Shown here: piece after piece, positions 46,004-56,468 of the stretch | Numbering within the stretch: position 1 is the first letter of the stretch | How the letters are laid out: each line of letters begins with the position of its first letter | Notes under the pieces: generated by a model | The model's database searches: none | Told to the model about the DNA's origin: nothing | Seen by the model: only the letters and a program-made list of their open reading frames with translations | Position numbers and translations under genes: made by a program | NCBI GenBank assembly: GCA_020746835.1 | Contig: JAGPNK010000018.1 | Span: 62,001 to 126,000, forward strand | Direction of reading: 5' to 3' | DNA: 64,000 bases | From: Stachybotrys elegans | Taxonomy: Eukaryota; Ascomycota; Sordariomycetes; Hypocreales; Stachybotryaceae

Positions 46004-46973
46004 TTTATCTTTATTATATGTCTATTTGCGAATACTGTAGAGCCGAACTATATTTTCCCACAGATTCGGGCTTTTTGAACATCAGGAGGAAGCTGGGCTT
46101 GTTCTCCAAGAATAGCCCGCTAGTGCCCGGACCTATTTATTTGATCACACTCGCAGGTATGAGGTTATTTACACCCCCAGGAGATGTCAAATCCCCCAAA
46201 CCCCAAGATTCTCGGGGAAAGCAGATATTCCTGAAACGTTCAGCATCTTGTCTCTATGTCAGCAGGCGAATCCCAATGTGAATTTTTGGGCTCTAATGCG
46301 GAATGTAACAATTTTCCAGCATCGTCAGTGAATTTGACCAGATAGCTGGTGTACACACTTTTAGGGAATAAGCCACTGGTCATGCTTGTCGATATGCTGG
46401 CACATATCGTCAACTATGAGTTGTGGAAGATGCTTGCCATGGCTGAGTTCTCAGTTGGAAAGTCAGCCCTTGTTGTAGACTTCGAGATTAGTGAAGTGGT
46501 CAATTGAGGATGGCAACTACTACCGCAATATTAATTCACTATTGCCAGACAAGCTGAGAATTATGTCAATTTATACGTATTATTAACGCATGTAGCAATT
46601 TACTTTGCAGCACCGATGACTGGCACGGGCTTAAGCTCAAGGGGAATGTATTGCAAGCAGCCGTGAAAGGCTGCAAAAACTTCTTCCAGGAACGGTGTCT
46701 CACGAGCTTGTGATGGTATAAGTTTCTTCCTTCGCATAGCCTTGAGGATGGCTCTAGGGCGTGAAGTCGATGGGACTCTCCATGGCTTCAAGCTCCACGG
46801 ACTTGAGGTCTGAATATCCGACTATAATCGTTTCTTCAATATATTCATTCAGAGAATCTTATGGCAATGAACTCTGAAACTAAGTACTGTAGCCTCCATG
46901 CTTCGTACTCTTGCTCATCCTTCATAATACACAATTGACATAACCAATGGCTCGCCTCTGGAGTGTGGACTGC
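46004..46973. other. Intergenic region
   Basis: Open frames at 45862-46281 (plus) and 46600-46791 (minus) have no recognisable domains. No other feature was seen. Confidence 0.3.
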
Positions 46974-47332
46974 CTAGAATAAGCATGTGTTTCTGAACCC
47001 TTCTCTGATGGCTTCTGCGTCCATGGGGGAATCTGGTGATACCAGGACAGGTCCTGACACAGTGTCTGGGGCATATTCTCGCAGCGAGGATGCCTTGGGA
47101 CGATTATTGACTTGGATCTGTAAATTCCATTGACCAGAACTTGTCATCTATGGCGTGTGAAGTGAGTAAGAAATCTTTACGTGTCTGGTGAAAGACCACT
47201 TACTCCTTGCATGTCCAAGCGAAAATTTTGGTCTCTGTATAACGTAGTTTGGGAGTTTGGGAGTCCTTGAAGTTTGCTATCAGGGATTTCGTCGATGAAG
47301 TCACGGAGGAGCTTCTTCTTGTTTCGGGCCAT
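46974..47332 (-). CDS. Possible small two-exon protein of unknown function
   Basis: From ATG 47332 (MARNKKKLLRDFIDEIPD) an exon to 47204 ends at a good donor (GTAAGT). With the acceptor CCATAG before 47147 the frame continues (MTSSGQWNLQIQVNNRPK...) to TAG at 46974-46976, giving 100 aa. The basic start and consistent splice signals support it, but no homologous family is recognised and it could be chance. Confidence 0.35.
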
Positions 47333-48012
47333 GATGGTGATTGCGTAACGGTATAAAGGATGAACAGTGATACAACAAATTTTCGCTACCTTGATGTGAG
47401 GCGCTTATGCGACGGATGCATTTTGAGAGGGGAATCTTTGATCTTTTTATACTCAGTGGCTACTAGCTGTCCCTAAGATTTTGTGATCCTTATCATAGCC
47501 GCTGGCAGGTCGCTTGTCTGGCGACCGACCTGACGCAGGGCGTTTGAGACATGTCTTCTAGGCGCCCGCTGACTCGGTGGCTGGTACGGAGTAGCTGTGC
47601 CTCAGCTTTCGCGACCCTTTCATAGCCGCTGGCAGGCCCCCTGACCGGTGACCACGTCTTTTAGGCGCCCGCTGCATCGAAATGTGGTTTTTAGCCGCCA
47701 GGCGACTGTGATGAAAATGTCGCGTGACGCATTGTAAAGGATGCACCGAGGCTGTGACTGACCAGGGTTGGGTTTTGGGTCAGCCATTCGTGGCGGCTTG
47801 GGCGAATCATGGCTACCCATAACCGCCTGAGCGTTTCGCCTTTTTTAGACATCAAACTGACCAATAAGATGGAAGTTGCCTCATAATGCCTGAGGCATAA
47901 AGTGTGGAGCCCTTCTTGTTTGTCAAGGCCCCACCGGACACCACAAAGATTTGCCCTCATTCTCGCATGCAGTGCGTGCATCGCTACACAAACACCGACT
48001 CCGTCATCCGCC
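47333..48012. other. Intergenic region upstream of the APH-type kinase gene
   Basis: Holds the direct duplication listed at 47464-47673. No further gene was seen. The frame of the kinase is open back to 47902 but without an ATG. Confidence 0.35.
47464..47673. repeat. Imperfect direct duplication with C/T differences
   Basis: Unit 1 (47464-47570) and unit 2 (47592-47673) share TAGCTGT..CT.AG.TTT, CATAGCCGCTGGCAGG and TTAGGCGCCCGCTG-like blocks; unit 2 lacks about 25 bp. Several differences are C versus T (e.g. TTTTGTGATCC against TTTCGCGACCC). Confidence 0.55.
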
Positions 48013-49290
48013 ATGTCCGAGAGTTTGCGGGATGGGGTCGTCTGGGACGACTCTGGCTTTGAATGTGAGCCTCGTTGGACATCTGAACCCAGCCTTGAGG
48101 CGATTAAGACTGTGTGCCAGCGCACTCTACAAATCGAACCCGACGACTGCTCAGTGTCATTCCTAGCACAGGGCGCATTCAACAAGATATTCACTGTTCA
48201 TGACGGTCAGCAGCATAAGTCTGTCATGCGCGTATCCCTCCCCGTCGAACCAGGAGACAAGACATCGGGCGAGGTAGCAACACTCCGGTGGCTTGAAAAG
48301 AGCTCGAGCATCCCGATACCCAAGGTTATCGCCTTTGATGATGCGCGAGGTAGCGAAATTGGCTTTGAGTGGATTCTTATGCAGCTCGTGCCTGGCACTT
48401 CGGCTTCTCGACCATGGCGTAAGCTTTCCATGGACACAAAAGCAGCTCTTGTTCAAAAAATTGCTTCTCATCATGCCAATATGTTCAACACTTCGACGTT
48501 CCGGGGCATAGGGACTCTTAAGCAACATACCGCGGCTACTGGGGTGCAGTGGGAGCCTGGCAAGATGGTATCTCGGCTATTCTTTTGGGGCGACCACTGG
48601 AAATACGACATTCCACGAGGGCCATTTCGATCCAGCCACGATTGGCTCAAGTCATTCATCTCCATCATTTTGCTGGATCAAAAGAAAGCAATGGATGATG
48701 CAGAAGATGAAGAAGACCGGGACGATGCAGAGTATAACTTTCGGGTAGCCCAGGCCCTTGGGGATCTCCTTCCTAAAGTCTTTCCCAGTATTCAAGATCC
48801 ACCCGAGCGAACTGTGGTCTGGCATGATGACCTGTCCCTTGAAAACATCATGGTCGACCAAGACGGATCACTGACGGGCGTGATCGACTGGGAATGCGTA
48901 TCAGCGGTGCCCCTCTGGGTCGCTACACAGATGCCCAAGTTTCTGCGTGGAGCAACTAGGGAAGAAGAACCACGGCGCGATGGATACGGAGACGAAGATC
49001 TAGATGGTGTCGATGCTCCGGACCCAGAAGGCGACGGTCTGGACAACGAAGGCAAAAACATGCTGTATTGGATCCATCTTATGGAATACGAGCAGACGCA
49101 GTTGAGAAAGGTCTACTCCAGTTATATGTCTGAGCACTGCGCAGGATGGGATGCGGTAGTTGCTGATAGTACCTTGAAGCTCGATTTTCTGGGGGCCATC
49201 TTTCGATGCGCTGACGGCTTCTACCTAAAACGTATCGAGAAATGGGCTGAGTTGGTCAGTAAAGGAGAGTTTTCTAGACTCGTGCAGTAG
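48013..49290 (+). CDS. Aminoglycoside phosphotransferase (APH)-family kinase-like protein
   Basis: Protein-kinase-like fold with small-molecule kinase features; single exon, 425 aa from ATG 48013. Blocks: FLAQGAFNKIFTVHDG (glycine-rich loop), SVMRVSLPVEPGDKTSGEVATLRWLE (ATP lysine/arginine region and helix C Glu), FEWILMQLVPGT (hinge), VVWHDDLSLENIMVD (catalytic HxDxxxxN), and GVIDWECVSAVPLWV (metal-binding Asp). This is the large fungal APH family; most members have no known substrate, and resistance to aminoglycosides should not be assumed. An acidic insertion (EEEPRRDGYGDEDLDGVD...) lies near residues 320-345. Confidence 0.88.
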   Translation: MSESLRDGVVWDDSGFECEPRWTSEPSLEAIKTVCQRTLQIEPDDCSVSFLAQGAFNKIFTVHDGQQHKSVMRVSLPVEPGDKTSGEVATLRWLEKSSSIPIPKVIAFDDARGSEIGFEWILMQLVPGTSASRPWRKLSMDTKAALVQKIASHHANMFNTSTFRGIGTLKQHTAATGVQWEPGKMVSRLFFWGDHWKYDIPRGPFRSSHDWLKSFISIILLDQKKAMDDAEDEEDRDDAEYNFRVAQALGDLLPKVFPSIQDPPERTVVWHDDLSLENIMVDQDGSLTGVIDWECVSAVPLWVATQMPKFLRGATREEEPRRDGYGDEDLDGVDAPDPEGDGLDNEGKNMLYWIHLMEYEQTQLRKVYSSYMSEHCAGWDAVVADSTLKLDFLGAIFRCADGFYLKRIEKWAELVSKGEFSRLVQ

Positions 49291-49873
49291 CATGCATTTC
49301 TCCTGGATGCCGCATTCTGTCACACAATGAGCAAAATTTTATAGCTTATTTCTGAGCGCTCGCTCTGGCTGGAGAGTTGATGGAGAGCTGAAATGGATGA
49401 TTCAATCATATGACAAATAGGGGCGCAAGCTGAAGGCCAAGTCCAACCAGGAGTGCCGGTAATATGAATGTTGTGATTCGACGATGGGGAAGCTTATAAC
49501 TCGCCATGTGAATTGCTTGAGCGGGATACGTTCATAGCAGACGCCAGGTCAATACTTTATGGTGTATATGTGGGATTTCCCGTTCGTGTGCCCCAGTGGG
49601 ATATAGACAAGCGACCTCTAAGAGGTCCCCTCTCATGATAAAGACAATAAGACAATATCAAATCAATAAACAATAATTGGTAAGAAAATTCAAGAAATTT
49701 AAAGCTTAAGGACTCGGTTATTCAGCATGACATTCTTCCAGTCTAAACATCTTGAGAGCATAATGCACTATTCGACAAGATGCCTCAATAGCCAGTCCTA
49801 CTGGTTCAAGATATTAACTCCGTGTAAAGTTGTTCTTGGTACAGGATCTAACCACGCCATACACTAAACCCGC
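49291..49873. other. Intergenic region with repeat R6
   Basis: Between the convergent APH-type kinase and SDR genes. Repeat R6 occupies the centre; the rest shows nothing recognisable. Confidence 0.4.
49569..49690 (+). repeat. Dispersed repeat copy R6
   Basis: About 120 bp from the constant end (TGTGGGATTTCCCGTTCGTG) through CCCCAGTGGGATATAGAC to ATCAATAAACAATAATTGG. No clear flanking duplication. Confidence 0.7.
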
Positions 49874-50957
49874 CTAGAAACCAGAATCTCCTCCAAGTAC
49901 AGCAATGATCTCGCCGCTTAGGTATGACCTGGTCGGATCGGCGACATCGACGTAGAACGGAGACACCTCTGCCGGCTGGGCTAGGCGTCCAAGAGCAATG
50001 CGCTGAGCCGCAGGGACGAGCATCTCAGTAGCGAAGCCAGTGGTGGGAAGAAAGGGGGTATAGGTCAAAGGCGGAGCAACACCATTAACTCGGATACCCC
50101 GGGGAAGAAGTTGCTGGGCCAAGGAGCGAACAGTATGTGTGACGGCAGCTTTTGATGCACCATACAGAACCGAAGTAGCCACCGGGTGGGCGATAAGACC
50201 GGAGGACGTAACAATAATGCTACCACCAGGCGACAAGAGCGGGACGGCAGCGCGGGCCAAATATAGTGGCGCGTAGACGTTCACGCGGAAAATGTTGTCG
50301 AGTTCGGCCGAGTTGAACTCCTGGATAGGGAGCCAGTTGGGTCCTTGTAGATTTCCACCAGCACTGGAAGCATTTATCAGTAAACTGTTTATAAATGGCT
50401 GTATGACGGCCTTAATTGTCTTACCCAGCATGGTTCACAAGGACATCTAGACCGCCTAGACGGCCATAGGCTTCCTTAACGAGTTCGGCACAAAAGCTCT
50501 CATTGAGTAGATTTCCTGGGATTCGTTCCAATGGCAAGGCTTCTCGCGCAAGAAATTCAGCCAGATCCTGAGCATCGGCCTCTTCCTCTGGCAAGTAGTT
50601 GATGGCGACTTGGGCGCCCTCGCGGGCGTATGCAATCGCGATGGCTCTTCCTATACCCGAATCCCCTCCGGTGATGAGTGCCCTCATTCCCTTCAAGCGG
50701 CTTGAGCCACGGTAGCTTGTTTCACCGCAGTCTGGAGGGTGAGCCATTGCAGACTGGAGCACAACATCGCTCTGGGGAGGGAACTGCAGCGTGATGTTCT
50801 GAAAACGATGACTCGGATGGATCAGCGAAACTGTTTGGCTGTCAGTGCCTTTTCGTCCCACACAGTCAAAGGGCAACTCACCGGGTCCAGCAGAGCACCG
50901 AGTGGCTAAAGCTGTTCCAAGGAAGAGCGTTACAACGGTTGGGAAATTTGGAAGCAT
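49874..50957 (-). CDS. Short-chain dehydrogenase/reductase with N-terminal signal peptide
   Basis: NAD(P)-dependent SDR of the YghA/glucose-dehydrogenase-like type. Exons 50957-50425 and 50363-49874 give 340 aa. The coenzyme motif is ALITGGDSGIGRAIA, with VLVNHAG at the NNAG position. The catalytic serine is in SIIVTSSG, and the Tyr/Lys pair in YGASKAAV. RGIRVNGVAPPLTYTP follows, and the end is YLSGEIIAVLGGDSG. Unusually it begins with a hydrophobic leader (MLPNFPTVVTLFLGTALATRCSAG), suggesting the protein enters the secretory pathway. The leader is in the same exon as the Rossmann fold, so it is not a splice artefact. Substrate unknown. Confidence 0.88.
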
Positions 50958-52560
50958 TCTGTCGAATTTTTTATCCTGAACTTGGTGATGAATCTGAGAC
51001 CTATGACGCTTGATATGAGAAGAATGCAGAAGTTGAAGAAGCTCGAGATAGCGAGATGATAGTTGTGATTGTGAAGTTGGCAGAAGCTGCCGCTCTATTT
51101 ATCTTTAGTTTTTCGGTATATGGCAGCTAAACAGAACCTTTCACTGTTGAAATTAAAAATACCAAGTTAAAACCAATTAAAACCGCAAAATAGCATGCTC
51201 ACCGTTCACAAGACTTGGGTGATCATTTAATTCGTCTTATCATAGCCCCTGAAAGCTGAATGCTGAGTGCGGCTCAGTAGAACTAAATTCGGGGTGACTC
51301 CAAATGACATTTTGTCAGATTTACCCTATCTGGGCTCCCTTGCATGCAGCTGGCTTGCTTCATGAAACTTGGCCCTGCCTTGTCACAAACTCGCGATATA
51401 CCTGTAGGTTGCTCACAACTTGTCCCCACCCTGCGAGAAACTCGTGGCATACCTGCAGGTTGCTCACATCTCCACGTAATACGATTGACTAGGGCTTGTC
51501 TCGTAGTCGCTAAGATCAACATCCAATCTTAACCTAACGCATCATTTTAAGCCACATGATTGGTACACTTCAGTTGCCAGGCCTGGCACGATTCCTCTTT
51601 TCTCTTCTCACCTCACTTCTCCTACCCTGCATTGAACCTTTCTTCCCGAGACAAATCATCATAGAAGCTGCCAGTCTCTTACTGTGGAAGGAGGCCAAGC
51701 AAATGTCAACGTATATGCCCGTCTACAATCACGGCATTATATCATACAAACCGCAGGACTCCTGCTGTATTGACTCATGGGATTGTGAATGAAGTCTACA
51801 ACGAGAAGTGGTCAAAGGTGTGCTATGTCTCCCTGTGCCTTCATATCACGAGTCGAATCGACAGTTAGCAAGCCCGCAATTATCGGCTGCAATATTGGAG
51901 ATTGACAGGCCGGCTTCGGATTCCGGACGGCCTTGTGCCAGGTAACAACGGCGTGCATTGACTTTTCCGCGAAGCTGGCGGAGCCCAACTGGGCTACTGC
52001 TCGTCGTATCCTAGGGTAAATCCTCCACCTTGAAACTCCCAATCATGACCTGAATCATGAAGCGCCAGTTCTCAAAGTGATATAGACCAGGTTCCGGCTG
52101 AGGTATGGTGTGTTCCGCTGGTGAAGGGTCATCGTAGTTGGCTGTCAAGTCCTGCAGCCCTCGACAGTCATTTGGCGGTCTGGGGAAGTAGTTGATGGGG
52201 ATTGTTTCACCAAGGACTTTGATAACACGACAGATAATCTTGGACATGACTTCGCTTTCGCTGCTATTGCTGGAGATTGACGCCTTGTAGACGGCCCAAT
52301 AAGGGGTCCTATCGGTACGTGACAAGCCACGTGACTCGGTGAGGCTGAAGTCGTAACAATTTTGTCCTGCAGGCTGCTATAAGCAGTCATACGTGGCGCA
52401 AGGCAATTGGCGAGGCAGAAAGCAAGGCAGATATGGTACGCGACCCGCTCCTTTTGGGTTACTCAGCCGCCGTGCTACATCTGCCCGGCATAGGCAACTC
52501 TGCTGAGAATTTTCAAGCTGAGAATTTAAGTATCGATGTCTTTACGACCTGACCTTGCCC
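50958..52560. other. Intergenic region, 1.6 kb
   Basis: A two-copy direct repeat (51375-51421 and 51428-51471, both with TACCTG.AGGTTGCTCACA) is the only repeat seen. A minus-strand frame at 52011-52325 (104 codons) has no recognised domain and may be spurious. No RNA gene was seen. Confidence 0.35.
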
Positions 52561-55500
52561 ATGGCCACTCACGACGCTCGCATCTATCAGGTCTTTCAGG
52601 CCGTAATTGCTGAATTCAAACAGAAGCTCGGCAACGATAACCTTTATACTGAAATCTTTAAGACAACCTCAATCGACCAAGTTTACGACCTCACAGATAA
52701 GCTCCAGGAGGAGCAACAGAAGACAGGTAGCCTTCGTCACTTGTCCAAGATTGGTCCGTACCTTGAGCGGCTTAGGGACTACTCCGGTGCTATCGAAGTG
52801 TTTGTGCAGGTGCAGCCAGATATCCTCGCGCTGATCTGGGGACCGATCAAGCTACTCATACAATGGACGAGTACCCTCAAGCAGTCCTTTGATGCCATCA
52901 TCGATATCACTGCCAAGATTGGCAACTTGCTTCCCGAGTTTAAGGAGGCTGCTCTTATCTTCGGCCATAATGCGTGCCTAAACGAAGTTTTGGCTTTGTT
53001 TTTCCAGGACATTCTCGATTTTTATGTTGTGGCGCTCAAGTTCTTCAGTCTAAGTCGTTCGTTGCCTCTGCTGCCGGGACTGCCACCTGACTAACGCGAT
53101 CGCTGCTTAGGTTGGCGCCATTTCTTCGAATCCATGTGGCCCAGCAGAAGAGACAAGATAGCGATTGTCATGACACACATAGAACAACACACAGGCCTCA
53201 TGAGAAACGAAGTTCGCCGGGAGGATATTCGCGCTGAGCACGATGCTCGCCTCCGAGCCCTTGAGCATTTTGAGAAGATGGAAAAGACGGCCATTACTCA
53301 GGAATATAATGCCATCGAGACACACATATCTCCTGTGTCCTATGACGATGTTCTGAACAGAATCGAAAGCCGTCTATGCGATGGGACTGGGAAGTGGTTG
53401 ATCAGGAATGTCGACTTTTGCAAATGGCTTGACAAGACCGACGCCACGGCTAGGCAAATCTGGCTTCAAGGCATCCCTGGTGCGGGTGAGCTGAAAATCC
53501 GTCCGAAACGGGCCCTCTATTCTGTCTATCTTGGGTGCTGATGATACATATAGGGAAGACTTTTTTGACAGCCATCGCTATTCGGCATGCCACGAAATAT
53601 GGGAAAACTATCTTTGCCTATCTCAGCTACGCCTCAAACAGCACCACATCCGCCTTGTCCATCTTTCTTTCCTTAATCTTTCAGCTCACACAGGACGACC
53701 ATAACCTTCAGTCCATGCTCTGCCGGCTGGGTCGAAAGAATCTCAAGAACGATCTGAGAGTCGCAACCGAGCTACTGCAGCATCTCCTGAACTGTGCAGG
53801 GATTGTATTCATCATTCTGGACGGCATCGACGAGATCACTCAGGTGGAACGCGGAAGACTTCTGCGGCACCTGATTCAGGTTACAGAAAGCTGCGGGGAT
53901 GTCAGGATTCTCATCAGCAGCAGGCCAGAAGCTGACATTACTGCCTCCCTTGCTCCCAAGTTTGCAGCGATTTGCGTAAACGACCGCAATTCAGGCAGTA
54001 TACAGGCTTTTGTCACTCATCGAGCGGAGGAGTGGCTTCCAACTCGAGGATTTCTCCCACAAGTTGAGGCCGATATCAAGGCTCTTTTGGCGCCACTTGC
54101 CTCCAGTGCAAAAGGTCAGCCACTTCTGTCGTCAGCAATGGTAAAACTATAATCTGATTCCTTCTGCAGGCATGTTTCTTTACGCTGAAATTTTCCTCAA
54201 TACTATCAAGCATCTTGAAAAGGAGGAGATTTTGGCAGAGTTGAGCATACTCCCCGAAGATCTCGATGCTGCGTACGAGCACTGTACAGTTCATTAAAGT
54301 AATACGGTCTTTCTAACCCTCCCTCCAGATACCTTAGGGTTCTCAAAAGAATCAACAATATGTCACCTCCTGATGCAGCCAAGGCACGAAACATCCTGGG
54401 ATGGATAGGCTGCTCGCCGACCCCACTCACAATCTACGAGATGGAACAAGCGCTCCGCATCACTCATCAGGATAGTGCAGCGAGGGTGTCGTCGAGGTTA
54501 AACATCCTGAGTTTGTGTGGGCCAATTGTTGAAGTGGTCGATGACCTCGTCGGATTTGTTCACTTCACTGTTAAGGAGTAAGCCAGGCCAGCCTTGTTCC
54601 TCAACATGGTACTGAATGTTTCCAGGTACCTTTTCAGTCCTAGAATTGTCGGTTACATCGACTTGACAGAGGCCACATTGAGTCTCGCACAGCGTTGCAT
54701 ATGGTATCTCTGTCAGATCCACCATGATCCTTGGATTGACGACTATGAAATTGAGGCCAACATTATTTCTGGAGACTATCGGCTGCACTACTACGCATCA
54801 ACCACATGGCTCGAGCTTGTAGAATGCTACTTTCGGTTGAATGGGCGAAATACCGTCTCCTTAGAACTGATCTCGGCCCTCAATTCTCTCTATGGAGGGC
54901 GAACCAAGTGGGAGTTTGAACAAATTTCCGAAACAGAACTCTCTGCAGTTATGCATAGACCAGAGCTTGAAGGGTTCAGCAAAGAGTATCCAGAGCTGTA
55001 CAAATTTCTACTCCATGCTGCTTACTTACGTGAGAGTTGCTCCACTTCTGAGTATCATATTCAACAAAGTACATTGCATCAATCTAACTTTCTAGAAAAA
55101 GTGCTAACGTGCTATAGGGGAGCAATGGGCCACTCTTGATCCTTTGGTCATTTTTGATATTTCAGCTACACTGCACAAACAATTTGATCAGACCTCGTGT
55201 CAAAAAGACCATGGCAAAGACAATTGCCATTGTTCTTTATTGCAATGGCATTATGGAGATCGACGCTTCAAGTGCGGCTTTTTGAGCTGCCCGACTCGCC
55301 GCTTTGGCTTCTCGACAAAGTCCAAGAGAGATAGTCACGAAAAATACCACTCTCGCCAATGGAAGTGCGCCGATCCGTCTTGCGAGTACTCTGATATTGG
55401 CTTCCTTTCCAGGAGAATGCGAGACGAGCATTCCGAATCCAATCACCGGGAATTCAAGCCAGCAGTCTATACCACAACGACGCTTGACACAGATGAACTT

Positions 55501-56346
55501 CAACCACTCTTGTTCGATCTGATTACCTGTGATGATGTCGAAGCAGTTAGAGCCCTTATACCTCAAGCTCAAGCTCTTGACTCAGATACCAAGCACGATC
55601 TTTGCAAACTTGCTTCGTTTTCAGGATCAGTTCCTATGATCAAACTGCTACATGAATCGGGCGGCCTATCGCTGGGTACACCACAACCTAGTATCATTGC
55701 TTCAATTCGCGGACATAATGAAGCCGGCCTCAGATGGCTTGCATCTCACTTCGATGACCAATTGCGAGACACAGCATTCATGATAGAGGCAATTTTGGAA
55801 TGCAATTCAAAGATTGTCTTTGAAATGTTCAGAAAAGATCTCATTACCTATTCTACACAGACAGGCTGGGTGTCTACTTCGGTCAATGTCCTTAGAGCCA
55901 CGAATCGGATTCCGGACAGTGAAGAGCTTCTCCTTCAGTTGTGGGCGGATCTGGAGAAACGCGACAGAGATTCAGGATTCCTCAATAAGGTGTCGCTTGG
56001 AGATGCTCTTGGGCACGTTGCAGAAACAACCTGTTCTATAAATCTCTCCAGGAAGTTGATTGAGTATGGAGCCCCCGTAAATGCAAGGAGAAGTGAACGA
56101 TATATGACACCACTCCACCGAGCCGCACGACGCAGCTCGGCCGCATCAGCGGAGCTGATCAAGTTTCTACTTTATCACGGGGCTGACCCAAATATGAAGG
56201 CAAGTCGCTGTCACAGGTTGGTAAAGCAAGAGAAGGGCGCTCGCGAGATCTCTAAGTGGCTGGGATTATCTTGGGATGAGTTGATTGAAAAGGTGCGAAC
56301 GGATAGAGAGAAAGGAATAGGCTGGCCAGGGTCAGAAATAAGTTGA
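52561..56346 (+). CDS. STAND/NLR-like protein: DUF7708-like, NACHT, C2H2-like fingers, ankyrin repeats
   Basis: Putative signal-transducing ATPase of the fungal NLR type. Seven exons (52561-53047, 53111-53485, 53554-54114, 54170-54272, 54329-54577, 54626-55068, 55118-56346) sum to 3447 nt, giving 1148 aa. The N-terminal region (about 1-200) is helical and resembles the DUF7708 domain that often precedes fungal NACHT. The P-loop GIPGAGKTFLTA is split by intron 2; Walker B is GIVFIILDGIDEI, and ILISSRPEADI is the sensor block. The winged-helix-like section includes ARNILGWIGCSPTPLTIYEM and FVHFTVKEYLFS. Cys/His-rich units with CPTRRFGFSTKSKRDSHEKYH and CADPSCEYSDIG lie near 740-800, then weak ankyrin repeats (YMTPLHRAARRSS, LLYHGADPNMKAS). 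Such proteins sense non-self or damage; the target here is unknown. Confidence 0.88.
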
Positions 56347-56468
56347 GTGACGTTATCCAACCGATGTAGCAATCTTCAGGTCCTACTCCCCCAAGCGCTG
56401 TTCTTATATATCGTCTTGGGCCTTAATGAATTTCTAAATACATATTGAGTTTCTTGGCAAGGTTACTG

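Noticed and set aside
52011..52390. Minus-strand frame of about 100 codons upstream of the NLR-like gene
   Set aside because: No recognised domain, no clear start context, and no matching exon; too weak to list as a gene.
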